Source: Isoetes taiwanensis (Eukaryota; Streptophyta; Lycopodiopsida; Isoetales; Isoetaceae). From it: DNA of 64,000 nucleotides. Location: NCBI GenBank assembly GCA_021234155.1, contig JAJEKV010000017.1, positions 6,328,992 to 6,392,991 of the forward strand. The letters run 5' to 3'. Of the stretch, positions 44,464-56,956 are shown piece after piece; position 1 is the stretch's first letter, and each line of letters opens with the position of its first letter. Below the pieces are notes generated by a model that saw only the letters and a list, made by a program, of their open reading frames with translations, made no database searches and had not been told where the DNA came from. The position numbers and the translations under genes were made by a program.

Positions 44464-47400
44464 TTACCACCTCATGGAGACTGTTTGACGTCCTTTAGGT
44501 GTATACCTTGATCGATGTGCAAATCCCCAAAGCTGAGCAGCCATATCACTTAGCATTGCTTTTTTTTAGTTATAACAAAGTAGGGTTACTAGACACTTAC
44601 CTCGACATTTTTAACAATAAACTCTTCCTGATGAGCTAAGCAACTATTGCCGAACGTGTTGCATGCACCACTGCTTCCACTCAACCTGGGGAAGAATGCA
44701 ATAAATAAGCAATGTTAATGCTAAAAGGAACAAAATTTGCATCATGTTCTAAATAACCATATTACTAACTCGATACATTTCAAAATGCTATATTTTTGCT
44801 TGTGGTTTGATTCACCGACTTGCAAAAACTTACCAGCCTCTTGACATATGAACAAGTTTTTCCTTAACAGCCTAACTCAGATATGTGCAGCATGCTGTCA
44901 TCTCATTGTAAAGTACATTGGTAAAGTACATTTAGTATCGTTACTTTACTTTGCAGTATGGTTTCTACGATATTGCTTTGTTGGAAACATAAATCTCTCT
45001 ACTAAGGCAATTTGGGTTCTCTTGTTTCAGGACCTTTTATTCTTCAAGCAGAAACCCTATCTTCTTGATAACTTCTTGTTAGTCAATATCTTCTGATTTT
45101 CTTCCATATTTATAAAAACTACAAGAAGCCTTCAGCTTTTCTGTCAGCCTTTCAACATGTTACAAAAGGTAAGCAGGAAATAGCCTACACGTTATCAAGT
45201 TCTCTGCCAGGTAGATCTTTATTAACAATGTGTACTTCAAGATATTCTTTTGGGGCAAACATGTTAGAACATAAGCCAAAGACATTTATTCTATGAAATA
45301 TGAGGCAGGTTTTATTGTCTCCTTGTGAGGCTATATTCCTACCAGAACCCATTAAATTTGAGGACCAGAATATGTATTCTACCTTCATCAAACGACCCAG
45401 AGAAGAGATCTGAACAGAGATATCCTCTAGAGTGACAGATGAATATCACTTCTCGTTAGTGATTATAAGAGCCACAAGTGGAGTCTTCTTTCCACCCCTT
45501 GAGCAATTAATCTCAAACTCTAGAGGCATCTTCATAAAACTGTCTAGAAGAGTAAAAATGGGAGCAAAGGGAAAACATAAGTGGATTGTTCAAAGATAAG
45601 GCACGGCAAATTTCACTTAATACAATCTTTTTTTTTCTTCCCTTCCTGTATCACGGAATTTGTGTCCTTTGCTACAGGACACAAATTATATATAGTTGTT
45701 AAATGAAGTAATTTCTCCATCTTCCAAAAGGTAAGAAGGAAACAGTCTCTGGCGGAGGTATGTCGACAAAACGGCATGTCTGTCCCAGCTTGTCTTGAAC
45801 GTTTCGGGAAGGCCAGGTTTGAACAAAAAGGTGCCCCTAATGCTTAATGCTTTCAAAATAAAGCATCGATATTCTGCATCTTACCTCCTTCCCATGGACA
45901 CAGTTGGTTTCTTTTCAAAATTTCCAACCCCATATAAGCAGTTTAGACGGGAACATTTTTTCTGCGGCTGGTTTTGATCCAGACACTTGCAGAACAAGAC
46001 TGTTAAATTCATGTTTCCCATTTATACAGGAATCCGCACAACTGCATTAGTCGGACACACACACAGTGTGGCCCCAACTGTGTGAAAAGTTACCTAATTT
46101 GAACAATGCATGGAAACAAAATGGTGCTCCATGAAATCGTGAGCTGATTGTTCCTCATAATATGATCAAAAATCGATATAAAGTTTTACTTTTTGAAAAT
46201 GAAATAAGACACACAAACACTCACAAATCGCTTTCAAGGTATAAAGCAAAGTGTCCACCACCTCCAATTGCCAAAGCATCATTGGTGCAGAGAAAAAAAT
46301 AGTGATTCAAGCCTGTAAAGTAATTCCAAAACCTATTAAAAAAAGGTAGTAATACGCCTATAGTCAAATGTTTGCTAGGTGCATACCAGTTGAGCGGAAA
46401 AGTTCAGGTTTTCCAGAAACATCTGTATAAACAAATGTCTGGCTTGATCCCTGCCATGAAAAGATTCTCAACTGCTTCAGACGACTGTCATGTTTGTGGA
46501 AGTAAAAATGTATTTACCTGGTACTTCCTTTTCGAAGAAGGCTTCAAGGGAGCTGTCAATAATGCCCCAAATATTGCACCGTCTGCATCCCCAGTTACCT
46601 AAAGAAGGATATGTTAAGAATTTAATGCATATAAAAAATATTGAAGCTGACACATAGCCCAGGACGATTTGTTTCATCTTTCCAGTGACCCTTCTATCAA
46701 CCACATGGCATGTCATGCACCAGAAAAATGGAAAACTATGTGGCCAGACAATGTTGTGTGATCCGGGGGGGCAGATAAAGAAAATATTGTACAAATTTAA
46801 GTATGTATATGCTGAATGGATACCTTACCAGTAAAAAAGGTTCAGACAATGTGGCACTTTTCCTGTACAGTGTCAATAATGATATGCCATCCTTCAGCGT
46901 GCTGCAATCAAATACAGGCATAGGTAATCTGCAAATGCACATGAATAAATACCAGAAGACACAATTGAAAGTGCACCTGTACAGTAGCACCCACTGGCAG
47001 CCTTGAACAAGAGTCGGAAGAGATGGATAGATAAAATCTCGCAAGCCTTCTGTGAGAAGAATAGACTCCTCCGTCATTGACGGAAGCTTTAGCCTTGGAG
47101 AGGACTGAGCATTGTTCGGTGCATTTACATTAATGTCTAATTGAGGTTTTCTCACTCCATTACCCACTCTGGTTCTTTTAGCATCCAATGCATCTTCTGG
47201 AAGCTTCGAGTAACAATCAGAAGGATTCTCATGTGAATTCTCAGGAATACAATCTGGGCTGTCGGCACAAGGCACTCCTTTGTCTGGATGGCGGAGAAAT
47301 GAATAAAGGAAGGCTGTCAATGATGATGTATCAGGCCCTTGAAACTCTTCATTGGAGTCCACATTTGAGACTGTCCTTTTATGTCTCCTTTCATTTTCTT

Positions 47401-48305
47401 CAAGCAAGTTGCAAGATGCCTGATCAAAACCATACATTAGTTTCTCCACATCTTTCCTAACTCCTATCTTATTGCAGTCCAGATTTATACACACTCAAAG
47501 GCAAAGATCAGAAAAAAGTGTAATAAAAACTGACACCATCATGTAAAAGTCCTAGAAGTTGGTTGATCATTACAATCCAATCCAATTATTTCCTAGCAAT
47601 CATGGCAATCATGTGTTTTAAATGCCTAACCTTCAAACTTCATTGTCTTGTCAATTCAGCCTCTATTTGATGCGATTGACAGATACAATAAGTGAAGCTC
47701 AAAAATCACATCATTCAGTAATCGTGATTAACAACCATATCGGAACCAACAACTGTCCATGTTTGCATCTAATCTCTTACTGATTTTGTATTAGTCCTAA
47801 AAACCATACATTCACTTGAAATTGTATAAGGTTTCATTTCCGTCATTGCATCCTCCACTTGGAAAATCCATCGTCAACAATGAAGGAGAAGTTAATCTGC
47901 ATTAGCTCATGCATGATCAGAAGCCAGAACATAATATGTCCTGTTCAAACCTGCATTCTTACATTTTCTATGTCTGTAATTTGTGTATCGGATATCACAA
48001 TGTAAGATCATTCCAAGATTGACCATTGACTGTGGGAAATTAATGCGAGCGGGTCATTTTACTTATGGCTATAGAAACTGAGAAGATTGCATTCGACGCG
48101 AATTATCCTCCACCGTTGGTATAGACGACATTAACAATTTTAACTAGGTGCATTCCCTCCGAATAAGAAAGGTACATGGTTACCTACATACCTCTTCAGA
48201 AGAAGATCTTTTGGATCGAGGCGACCCAAAAGACCTGAGAAGTGGCTCCGAAGCATCGGATAGCAAGCGCCCAACTTTCCTGCCCAGTGATCCGCCCCAT
48301 CCCAT
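44464..48305 (-). CDS. TLDc-domain protein, 8 exons, about 338 residues
   Basis: Exons (minus strand): 48305-48192, 47419-46977, 46901-46829, 46598-46518, 46450-46387, 46312-46225, 44685-44601, 44532-44464. All junctions are GT/AG and all phases fit without a stop. The start reads MGWGGSLGRKVGRLL. Exon 2 has GPDTSSLTAFLYSF, as in the plant TLDc nuclear/nucleolar proteins. The TLDc domain (about residue 150 to the end) contains LPTLVQGCQWVLLYSTLKDG, GDADGAIFGALLTAPLKP, SSKRKYQGSSQTFV, DALAIGGGGHFALYL, and ends NVELWGFAHRSRYTPKG...SMRW. TLDc proteins (OXR1, NCOA7 group) are linked to oxidative-stress protection and V-ATPase regulation; the plant role is poorly defined. The gene looks intact. 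A further 5' exon is possible: 48397 onward has a donor and stays in frame with 'DAISWTIRIMGWG', so the true start may lie upstream. Confidence 0.88.
44686..46224 (-). other. Large intron of the TLDc gene
   Basis: About 1.5 kb between exons 6 and 7. Donor gtgagtg at 46224, acceptor ccccag at 44686. It contains short ORFs only and no recognisable element. Confidence 0.75.
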
Positions 48306-49546
48306 TATTCTTATCGTCCAGGATATGGCATCCTGTCCAAAACCCATCTACCGTAACTTGCCAAATAGAACAGGCAAAGAATGAGAGATTCATTACCTCA
48401 AATCCTTTAACATCTGAGCTGCTTCCGGCAATTGGAGCTCCTCAGGCCCAGAGGAAAGGGACCGGAAGGAAAGGGAATGCTTAGCATATGGTCGACCCGG
48501 ATGATCCCACACGATCCTGCAACCATATCAGCCCTCCACTACTGCGTTGCCCTTTTTTACCATTAAAACAAGGAAACCAGATGGAATGGAAGTAATGTGT
48601 ACTTTTTGTATTTGCTAAAATTGTTGCATGTCCTTTAGTTTCTTATTTGAGAAAGTATTTGTTTGAATGGTTATGGCACCCACGTTGGGTTTTCTAATCC
48701 TAGGCAGTAATGGGATTGCTTTGATTTTTCGTATGAGGTCCTTCCTATATAAAAATCAATCCAATTCCAAAACAATGGTAATCAAAGAAAGAAGTTGAAC
48801 AAGAAATTACATAGATACAGACATTGTCAAAGGGTAAGATATTGATCAGCTGATGACTTAAATCCTCAAAGAGTCGGGCTATTTAGGTCAAGATGTTCTA
48901 ATTGTTCTTTTTAGTCGCCCGTAGGGGCTAATCATCATATACGTGCTAGGGGTTGAATATTCTAGAAATATCCTGTTGTTGGCCAACATTTTATCGTTTG
49001 GGTGGAATAGACTAAGTAACATTTACATGCAGTTATTTAATTGGTCAAGATGCAAGCAATTCGGCTTCTACTATTTTTAACTCTGATATGACAGTTCCTA
49101 TACTCACCTTTTTATTTTCATTTATTCTCTGACATGCCCTATTTTTGCAGATAGGAAACAGGCAATCTACTTCGCCTCTTTATTGTTGCTTACTATCCAA
49201 AAAATGAGGGATTCTTAATCCAAATGGTTAGAAAGTAGAAAGAGTAGCATGAATTGGCATGCACATGGATGTGTATATCTAAAACAATTTGTCAACTTGG
49301 ATATCAGACCATGGAACCTACATGATCGTTGTCAATACTTCCTTGGTTATCTTGCTGTCAGTGATAAATTCTAATGAGGAACACGTTTCTGTCTATGAAA
49401 TAGAGACTGGATCAGTGCTTACCTAACATCATGTACTTCATGTTGCATCTAGAAAGTGATTATTTACTGCATATTATAGTGCCTAAATTTGCAAACAACT
49501 AAGTTGCATAAGAAATCCACAAAGATTAGTATCTATTATTTAATAT
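48306..49546. other. Upstream region of the TLDc gene and spacer
   Basis: 48397-48480 may be an extra 5' exon of the TLDc gene. Beyond that I see no gene. Confidence 0.4.
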
Positions 49547-50790
49547 TTAGGGAATATGTCTAGCACTACAGTCATGGTGATTTTCTCTTACGGTCCAGAA
49601 ATAAATAAATATACGGTTGCCATCGCATATCATTCTGATGCTCTGCGAACCTATACAATCCATTGTATAAATTCGAAAAATCCCCTTCTCAATAATTATT
49701 AGCACTAGGAAAGGCCCTTTGTCTAACCCGAACCACTTGCGATGGCCAAGTGATCGGTCGGAGGACATGGGGATGTCATTGGCCCATATCTCTTCTCGGA
49801 CATCCTATATCACAGAAGAGTACATACATGTTAACGCACACCAATAACACATGTAAGAAGTATGCCACTTAGAAGAGTGACTCATTCATCATCATCGGAA
49901 CATAACCATAGGTAATGCATAATGCTCGAAAACAAGGGTTTCTACCCCGGACTCAGATTCAAGCTCCAATAACAACAGATAGAACCATGACAATGGCGTT
50001 GGCAGCCATAGAATATTGGCTAGGGTAGTCCACTCCATCTGCCCCTCCTATGCATAGTTTACAAATGGGGTAGAACATGCAGAGCACTGATTGTAGCCTT
50101 CCGAAGTCGTGATTTTAAGGATTCATCCTGTAGAGACCAGTCCAAGTTGCATCTCCCTGGTCCGCTGAGGCAGGAACAAATAAGTCTCATCCAAGAGCAT
50201 AGTGGAATTGTGGGCGAGCTAGAAGACCAAGATCACCCATCCTTACCCGATTTAAGCTCCCAGATTCACTGAATTAGGGATTGCCCTATCTAGAAAGGGG
50301 TAAGACTCATACAAGGCCCACACGCAGTGACAGATTATAAGCCCAACTCATTATAAGGACTCTAGTAGTCACGCATCCATCCATAACTTCATAACTGGGA
50401 ATTAGCATGAGATTTTATCATCCCTCTAATCATCCAACGACCAGTTTCTAGCTAAGAAATCAATCTATCTAGCTTTCATACAAGTTTCATGGTCTCAGTT
50501 TGTGTCCACCTCTCTAGTATTCAAGAGTTGCTCCTCCTTTCCACAAACTTCCTAGATCAATTTGGGAAAGATTGGGGTAGTCTGCCCTAAGGGGTAATAC
50601 CCCAGATAGCAGTCTTTCCCTTGCTCAATCGAGTTTGGCCAAGTGTCATCCTCTTGCAATTAGTGATTTAGCTAACATAACTAACTTCCCTTTGTTAAAT
50701 ATCAACATGAATAATAGTATATAGCTATTAATTATTCATGGTGATATATCATGTATTTGTACGAGTCACATATAAAGTAATGAAACGTCA
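49547..50790 (-). mobile_element. Candidate 3' LTR region of a Ty3/gypsy chromovirus
   Basis: Read on the minus strand, the purine tract CCAAAAGGGGAAGAAGG (50806-50790) is followed at once by TGACGTTTCATTAC, the usual order polypurine tract then LTR start. The integrase/chromodomain trace lies on the proper side (51.1-52.5 kb). The far end is not defined; 49547 (TGTCTAGC) is a guess. Confidence 0.45.
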
Positions 50791-50806
50791 CCTTCTTCCC
50801 CTTTTG
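50791..50806 (-). other. Polypurine tract of the chromovirus
   Basis: A 16-base purine run on the minus strand directly before the TG of the presumed LTR. Confidence 0.5.
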
Positions 50807-51109
50807 GATAACATTAAGTTATAGGACAATTCTGATCTTGCGTAAAGTTATAATAAACAATGTATTAAGGAATAGATAATGTAATTCATTATTAGATAAA
50901 ATTAATAACATTGATCAAACATGACCAATTGTTTTTTTATTGAAGTCATTCACGCAAGAGATATGAAATTTATAACAATTTCAAACATAATATGACCACA
51001 CTTGTCCTCAATAGATCACATATGATTCTGCAGGAAAAAGCCATCAGGTTACTGACCTGCAAATGAAAAGTGATTCCTATATATCATGCCTCTGATTGAC
51101 TATTCGCCT

Positions 51110-52480
51110 CAAAGTAAAGAATGGCTTTACTCCTATAATGTCCATAGATGAATGCGTACAATCATGCCTATATGTCCCTTTTTTAGCACGCCCACTATAA
51201 CCAGCCCCTTATGATCCATGTCGGATCTACCACTCCCAAAAAGACCGCGCTCACCTTCGAAGTTGAGGCTGATCATATCATTGATGGCGCGTCCTTGGTA
51301 TTGCTCCATAAAATTTGGGTATGTCCTTACCAAGATCCATTTTAAGAACCCAAGTTGCATCCTCCAGTGTCAGATGCTTCTACTTAACCAAATATTGCAA
51401 TATTTGAGTTTTCCTTGTTTGTCTAGCCCAGGGGATTCGTACTTCGATGGAGATGAAATACTCGAGAGACAAGATCTTGATTGAGAAACACCTTATAACT
51501 TTAGATGTCCATGAAGATTGGGTTTATAGGATCGTGTACCTATCCTTTCAACAAGCTGAAAGGGTCCCACCCACCTAGAAGCTAACTCCTTACAATTTCC
51601 AATATTAAGCTTTGCTTGCTTGACTTTGATCTTCAACCAAACAAATTCTCCAACCTTCAATTTTAGAGGTTTGATGTTTGTCTGCTAGCCTCTTCTGCTT
51701 GCTTCTTGTTGCCATTAAGTATTCATGCACTTCCTCAACCAGAGCTTGCATGTCTGCTAACAATTGTTGAGATACCTCAACCCTTGAAACTGGCTTATGC
51801 CATATATCTGGAATGAGACATGGTAACTGTAATTGATCATGAAGGGAGACATTCTAGAAGACTCCCGCTTTGTGTTATTATAGGCAAACTCTACAAATGT
51901 GTATAATTCATTCATTTGGATTGTTTGTTCCGGACATAATTCCTTAGCATGTCCTCAATTTTAGAAGCTGGTGCGTTATGTTTGGTCCTCTCTCCATGGA
52001 TGATACATTGTGGTATATAGTTTCGAACAAGTATGTCCAAAATGTAAACTTGGAGTCTCTATCTGATACCATACTGCTTGGCATACCATGATATCAAAAG
52101 ATCTTTTCTGTGAAAAGATATACGGTTTTCAATGTTGTATTAATGGTCCGACAAGGCAAAACATGTGCCATTTTAAATAGCTTGTCAATCACTTCCATTA
52201 AGGCATCATGTCCTCGCAAAGTTGTAGGAAGTCCATGGTAATGACCTCCCATTTAGCATTTGGAACATCCAAAATTTATAGCAATCTTGGAATGCGTAGC
52301 TGGTAGGCCTTGGTTTCCTGACAAAGCTGACACTTCTTAATATAAGTTGCAATGTATTTCTTCATTCCTGACCAGAAGTAACTGGTTCCTATCTTAATAT
52401 AAGTCTTCATAAAACTGGCATATCCTGTTATTGGACAATTATGTATCATGGAGGATGAATTTGTACATCTGATGATTTTG
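51110..52480 (-). pseudogene. Ty3/gypsy chromovirus pol 3' part: integrase and chromodomain, decayed
   Basis: Minus-strand trace in order: integrase H2C2-type region NYFWSGMKKYIATYIKKCQL then CQETK (about 52390-52310), core start DVPNAKWEVITMDFL (about 52260), RVEVSQQLLADMQALVEEVH and SKQKRLADKHQ (about 51780-51690), a GWRICLVEDQSQASKA stretch corresponding to 'GDxVWLK', and a chromodomain-like LQYLVK*KHLTLEDATW (about 51400-51350). Many stops and frame changes. Reverse transcriptase, protease and gag are absent. Chromoviruses are named for this C-terminal chromodomain, which guides integration to heterochromatin. Confidence 0.7.
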
Positions 52481-52806
52481 TAACACCTAATTTATTCTTA
52501 TAATGCAGAAGATTACGTTCTTGTAATGCTTAAAGGTTTCTTGTTTAGTATATGTTCTGATTTTTTTAATAAGCTATGCCACACCTCCCGAAACTCATGA
52601 TCATGGGAAATAATTTGCTCAATTGTTTTACCAAATTTATTGGTGAGGGTTGAAATGGCATTACAATGAGTTATGGTGACCAAATGGATGTTGAAAATAT
52701 GTCGCAAAATAACAGGGGGTTCCAGGGGGATTTGATATCGATGTAAAAATAAGAATTCCTGAAACCATAGACCATATATCGCTAAAAAAATTTAATAAGT
52801 TGTTAT
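52481..52806. other. Short spacer, possibly more chromovirus relic
   Basis: AT-rich. Minus-strand short ORFs have no clear RT motif. Confidence 0.3.
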
Positions 52807-53637
52807 AAAAAAAAAAAAAAAAAAAAAAAAAACATAGATTCAAGATAAAAAATAATCACATTAGCTCACTAGGTATATTTGTTAAAGTAGTCTTATTAGG
52901 ATATTGAGTTATTTTAGTAGAGTTTCGAGCCCCTGTATTTCATATTCTAAAATCTTAGGCAAAGCCGTATAGGGGTTGATATTCCCTCAAAACCCTAGGC
53001 GAAATCGCATTTCATATTTCAAAATCATAGGCGCCTCCAATCATAACTGACTATAAGCGAAACGAGAGGTGCCCACTGGCCCCAACATACAATCTGGGTC
53101 GTAGAATCGACGAATCTGACGACTATAGTAGTCCAAGGTGCACCTCAGTTAGAATATGTACCACATGATGCTTTCCTGGGTTGTATACAAAAAGTCATAT
53201 TTTTTTAGGGTCTCACCACTGGAAGTAACTCCTGGTCATGCGTAGGATAATGCCATTATGCATCATTCATTCTTGGAATCATAAGCTATGATCCTTCCCC
53301 TCTTGCATCAAAACACCACTTCTTGATTGATCAAATCGACAACCAAAGACACACACAAGACATCCTGCATAAATGGCCACCATGGGCACTCCCCTATTAA
53401 TTCCCAAAATCTAGTACAAAATTGCAATAAATCTAGTGGAAACTTCCTCAAATATAGCAAACTAAAGTCCCGCATGCCTTCTGGCCTTGTTGGGCTCACA
53501 AATTGGTCCTATATGGCAACTCAAATGTCCCTCATGCCTACCGGCCTTTTTGGGCTCACATGTCAACCATACGCTACATGCTCACATGATCTTAAAAATA
53601 GTTCTCTGCCCCCTCCAAAGTAGTTTATCTCCAAAAA
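52807..53637. repeat. 830-bp direct repeat headed by A26, copy 1
   Basis: Starts with a run of 26 A, then 'catagattcaag', and ends 'gtttatctccaaaaa'. Copy 2 (56127-56956) has the same ends and the same A-run length and differs at only a few dozen positions at most. Flanks differ at both sides. The 98-codon plus-strand ORF in each copy (53327, 56646) is shared by descent and shows no domain. Confidence 0.9.
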
Positions 53638-54776
53638 GACTCAAGTTTGTGAAACATGGAATGTATCAGGCCGAGTGGCATGGTATTAAGCCAAGTAGCA
53701 AGGGGCATCTTAGGCCTTAAAATCTTTACAAGATTTCTTGCAAGAAAATGCTTATGCCACAATGGACTGACAAAATCCTGTAAATATTCAACAGTCATGA
53801 GTAGTGCTCCTTTAAGAAAAATCAGTATAGAGATTGAATGCGTGATCAAAAGGACTTTAGACTAAAGGACACAAGCAACTCCAGTTAAACCAGAGAATTG
53901 AAGTGTCTAAAAAAAACCCGGCCTAACCTAGTATCCTAGGTCAGCATCAGCTTCAGTCAATCCATCCACTGTCTTATCAATCCAAAAATTTGAACGCATT
54001 CAAACTTGGTACTTATGTTCCTTTAGTCTGTTATCCATTATAAAATCTGAGACAAGAGTATCTTAGTAACCATGTAAACTTAGTCATTAATACTCCTTAA
54101 TGTCCCCACTCTAGTTATACATTGTTGAACAGAGTCCATGAAGACATGATTATAGCGAAGATGCTAATACTTGTGCCACACAGACTGTAGCAGCATTATA
54201 TTGACATTGAGAATTCAAGATAATATTATTTCTATATGATTCAATCACTATTATCGTTTGCCCAAGGCCCATAGTTATTTAATAACTACTATGAGACGAA
54301 CTCAGAAATAAACACTGATTTTAGTATCAACTCAATTGACACAGTATTTTCATGCTCTAATGAGCATGTTCATTTTTCAAAAAGCGGTGTAATATAAAAG
54401 GGAAAAGCAGGAATCAAATCTGCCATTAACTCTGAGTAGCAATTAAAAAGTAGCAGCACATTAATCTGAATAGTAACAACATGACAGTTTGTTTCAGAAA
54501 TAAAATCAAGTCATATATTAATGAGTTTTTCTCAAGCAGACCTGTCATTTACATGTATTTATGAAAATAAAGACTTCAAGCACATGAAGATTGCCTTCAC
54601 TTTATTTTGCAGTAAATAAGATTGTAACATAATTTTCTATTTACAATCAATCCTTTGAACGTGTTCAACATGAAGTCACCAACTAGAAGATAATAGGCAG
54701 TTACAACCTGTTTTGTCTTTGACAACTTGAACGCCAGAACGCCTTGCATAGCTGGCCAGATATTTGCGTCATGTGA
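53638..54776. other. AT-rich spacer between the two repeats
   Basis: No gene is visible before the small three-exon candidate. Confidence 0.4.
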
Positions 54777-55157
54777 TCATAGCAGCACAACGTTATTAGC
54801 TGATGTTATTTCTTCTAACTCCACCTCCAGATCACTCCTAGCTTTAACACGAACAGGAACAAAGAAATCACAAGGGCAGGAGAGGTTCGGTACCTGCAGC
54901 CAAACAACATGACATTAGCAATAATCTTGGTAATGCATGAAGGGCCAAAAGGTACAATGAAGCCTCTCGGTTTATCACCGTTCAGCCATTGTGACCCTTT
55001 GCCCTGCATGTTCAAAACAGGGGTGTTCATAGAGGGGTGCATTTCTAGAAAAATAAAAAGAGACGTATATATTCTTGAGCCTTATTAGGCACAGATATTA
55101 ATTGTGAGAAATCCATGTAAATTCTACCTGTAGTCCATGCAAATAAACTGGAGCCAT
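54777..55157 (-). CDS. Possible small three-exon gene, 66 residues, unrecognised
   Basis: Exons 55157-55128 (MAPVYLHGLQ), 55003-54894 (GKGSQWLNGDKPRGFIVPFG, PSCITKIIANVMLFGC) and 54837-54777 (RSDLEVELEEITSANNVVLL, stop) join in phase with GT/AG at every junction. The second intron is only 56 bp, short for a plant. The composition looks coding, but I cannot name a family. It may be the 3' end of a longer gene or a relic. Confidence 0.35.
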
Positions 55158-56126
55158 TCTTTCACATTGTAAAGCAGGGGATTAAGTAAACTTTACCATC
55201 GAAATACCTGAACCACTGAAATACCTTATTGTTGTCTTGATCATAGTGATACTCATGATCATGTTGTCTTTCAGGAGTGGAAAGCTCAGCAGCTGCCTCA
55301 ATTTAATTCGAACAGCAAATGTAAGTGTTCTATGCCAATTTCTTGTTGCCCATGCATTTTGCCATAGTAATAGAGATATGGTTATGCCTCTACTCTGCTA
55401 GTTCAGAGTTGGTCATGCAAAACATAAACTTAGCTTGCAAGCACTTTTCAACTAGAGCTACTTCGTCTGAGCAGGAACTGAAGCGTTTCATCTGAATCCA
55501 TCCAATGCCGTTTTTTTATTGAGAACCCTAAATTAGAAACGAAACCCTAATCAAGGATGGAAGATTCGTGGCTGCATCCTTGCATGCTTAAGCAGATATC
55601 CTCTGGGCTGGAAAATCCAAATCATGAAGAAAAGAAAGTGGTACAATTATTGCGGATATGGAGGAATATGGCATGGGCCGCCTAAACATGGAGATCGCAG
55701 ATATAGCTTTGCCTCACGCAAGCAATGGGCAAAAAAATCCGTCAAGTGGATCCCGAATGACCGCAGAAGTGATTCGTGTGGATAAACCCTAAAAGCACTT
55801 TTCACTTGGAGGAAATGATGCAAAATGTCATTTTCAATTATAATAAGGTTTCTGACACCATTTTTTATCACGATTTTGGGTCAAAGATCAAATCACTTGG
55901 GCCAAGTTCAAATGTATCTTTAGCTTGCAAGCATATAGGATAAGGAATGAGATGGCATAAATTCTACATTAGGATATGCCGAGCAGATAAAATTGACCAT
56001 GGGGTGTACCGAGTAGACAAATCAGAATAACTTTCATAGTCCAAGTTCACTCTCGTCTGGTCAATGTTTATGTTCGTGCAGTACCAAATAACAAGTGTGT
56101 ATCTGGGTAATATAATGTTCATGATT
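55158..56126. other. Spacer with a small plus-strand ORF
   Basis: Contains 'aaaccctaa' motifs common in plant 5' leaders (55525-55552) just before the ORF at 55557. Nothing else assigned. Confidence 0.4.
55557..55682 (+). CDS. Possible short ORF or first exon
   Basis: 41 codons: MEDSWLHPCMLKQISSGLEN and NPNHEEKKVVQLLRIWRNM, then a stop. The residue mix looks coding and a leader-like sequence precedes it. No continuation exon or family was found. Confidence 0.22.
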
Positions 56127-56956
56127 AAAAAAAAAAAAAAAAAAAAAAAAAACATAGATTCAAGATAAAAAATAATCACATTAGCTCACTAGGTATATTT
56201 GTTAAAGTAGTCTTATTAGGATATTGAGTTATTTTAGTAGAGTTTCGAGCCCCTGTATTTCATATTCTAAAATCTTAGGCAAAGCCGTATAGGGGTTGAT
56301 ATTCCCTCAAAACCCTAGGCGAAATCGCATTTCATATTTCAAAATCATAGGCGCCTCCAATCATAACTGACTATAAGCGAAACGAGAGGTGCCCACTGGC
56401 CCCAACATACAATCTGGGTCGTAGAATCGACGAATCCGACGACTATAGTAGTCCAAGGTGCACCTCAGTTAGAATATGTACCACATGATGCTTTCCTGAG
56501 TTGTATACAAAAAGTCATATTCCTTGAGGCTCTCACCACTACAAGTAACTCCTGGTCATGCATAGGATAATGTCATTATGCTCATTCATTCTTAGAATCA
56601 TAAGCTATGATCCTTCCCCTCCTGCATCAAAACACCACTTCTTGATTGATCAAATCGACAACCAAAGACACACACAAGACATCCTGCATGAATGGCCACC
56701 ATGGGCACTCCCCTATTAATTCCCAAAATGTAGTACAAAATTGCAATAAATCTAGTGGAAACTTCCTCAAATATGGCAAACTAAAGTCCCGCATGCCTTC
56801 TGGCCTTGTTGGGCTCACAAATTGGTCCTATATAGCAACTCAAATATCCCTCATGCCTACCGGCCTTTTTGGGCTCACATGTCAATCATACGCTACATGC
56901 TCACATGATCTTAAAAATAGTTCTCTGCCCCCTCCAAAGTAGTTTATCTCCAAAAA
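56127..56956. repeat. 830-bp direct repeat headed by A26, copy 2
   Basis: Same ends and A26 as copy 1 at 52807, offset 3320 bp. A few substitutions and one-base indels distinguish them. Right flank 'taggattaatcag' differs from copy 1 ('gactcaag'). Confidence 0.9.

Noticed and set aside
53327-56942. Paired 98-codon ORFs as conserved genes
   Set aside because: They lie inside the duplicated 830-bp repeats, so their similarity is simple duplication, and they show no domain.
52807-56956. The 830-bp repeats as LTRs of one 4.15-kb retrotransposon
   Set aside because: Ends are A26 and A5 rather than TG...CA, and no primer-binding site, polypurine tract or retroviral protein trace lies between them.
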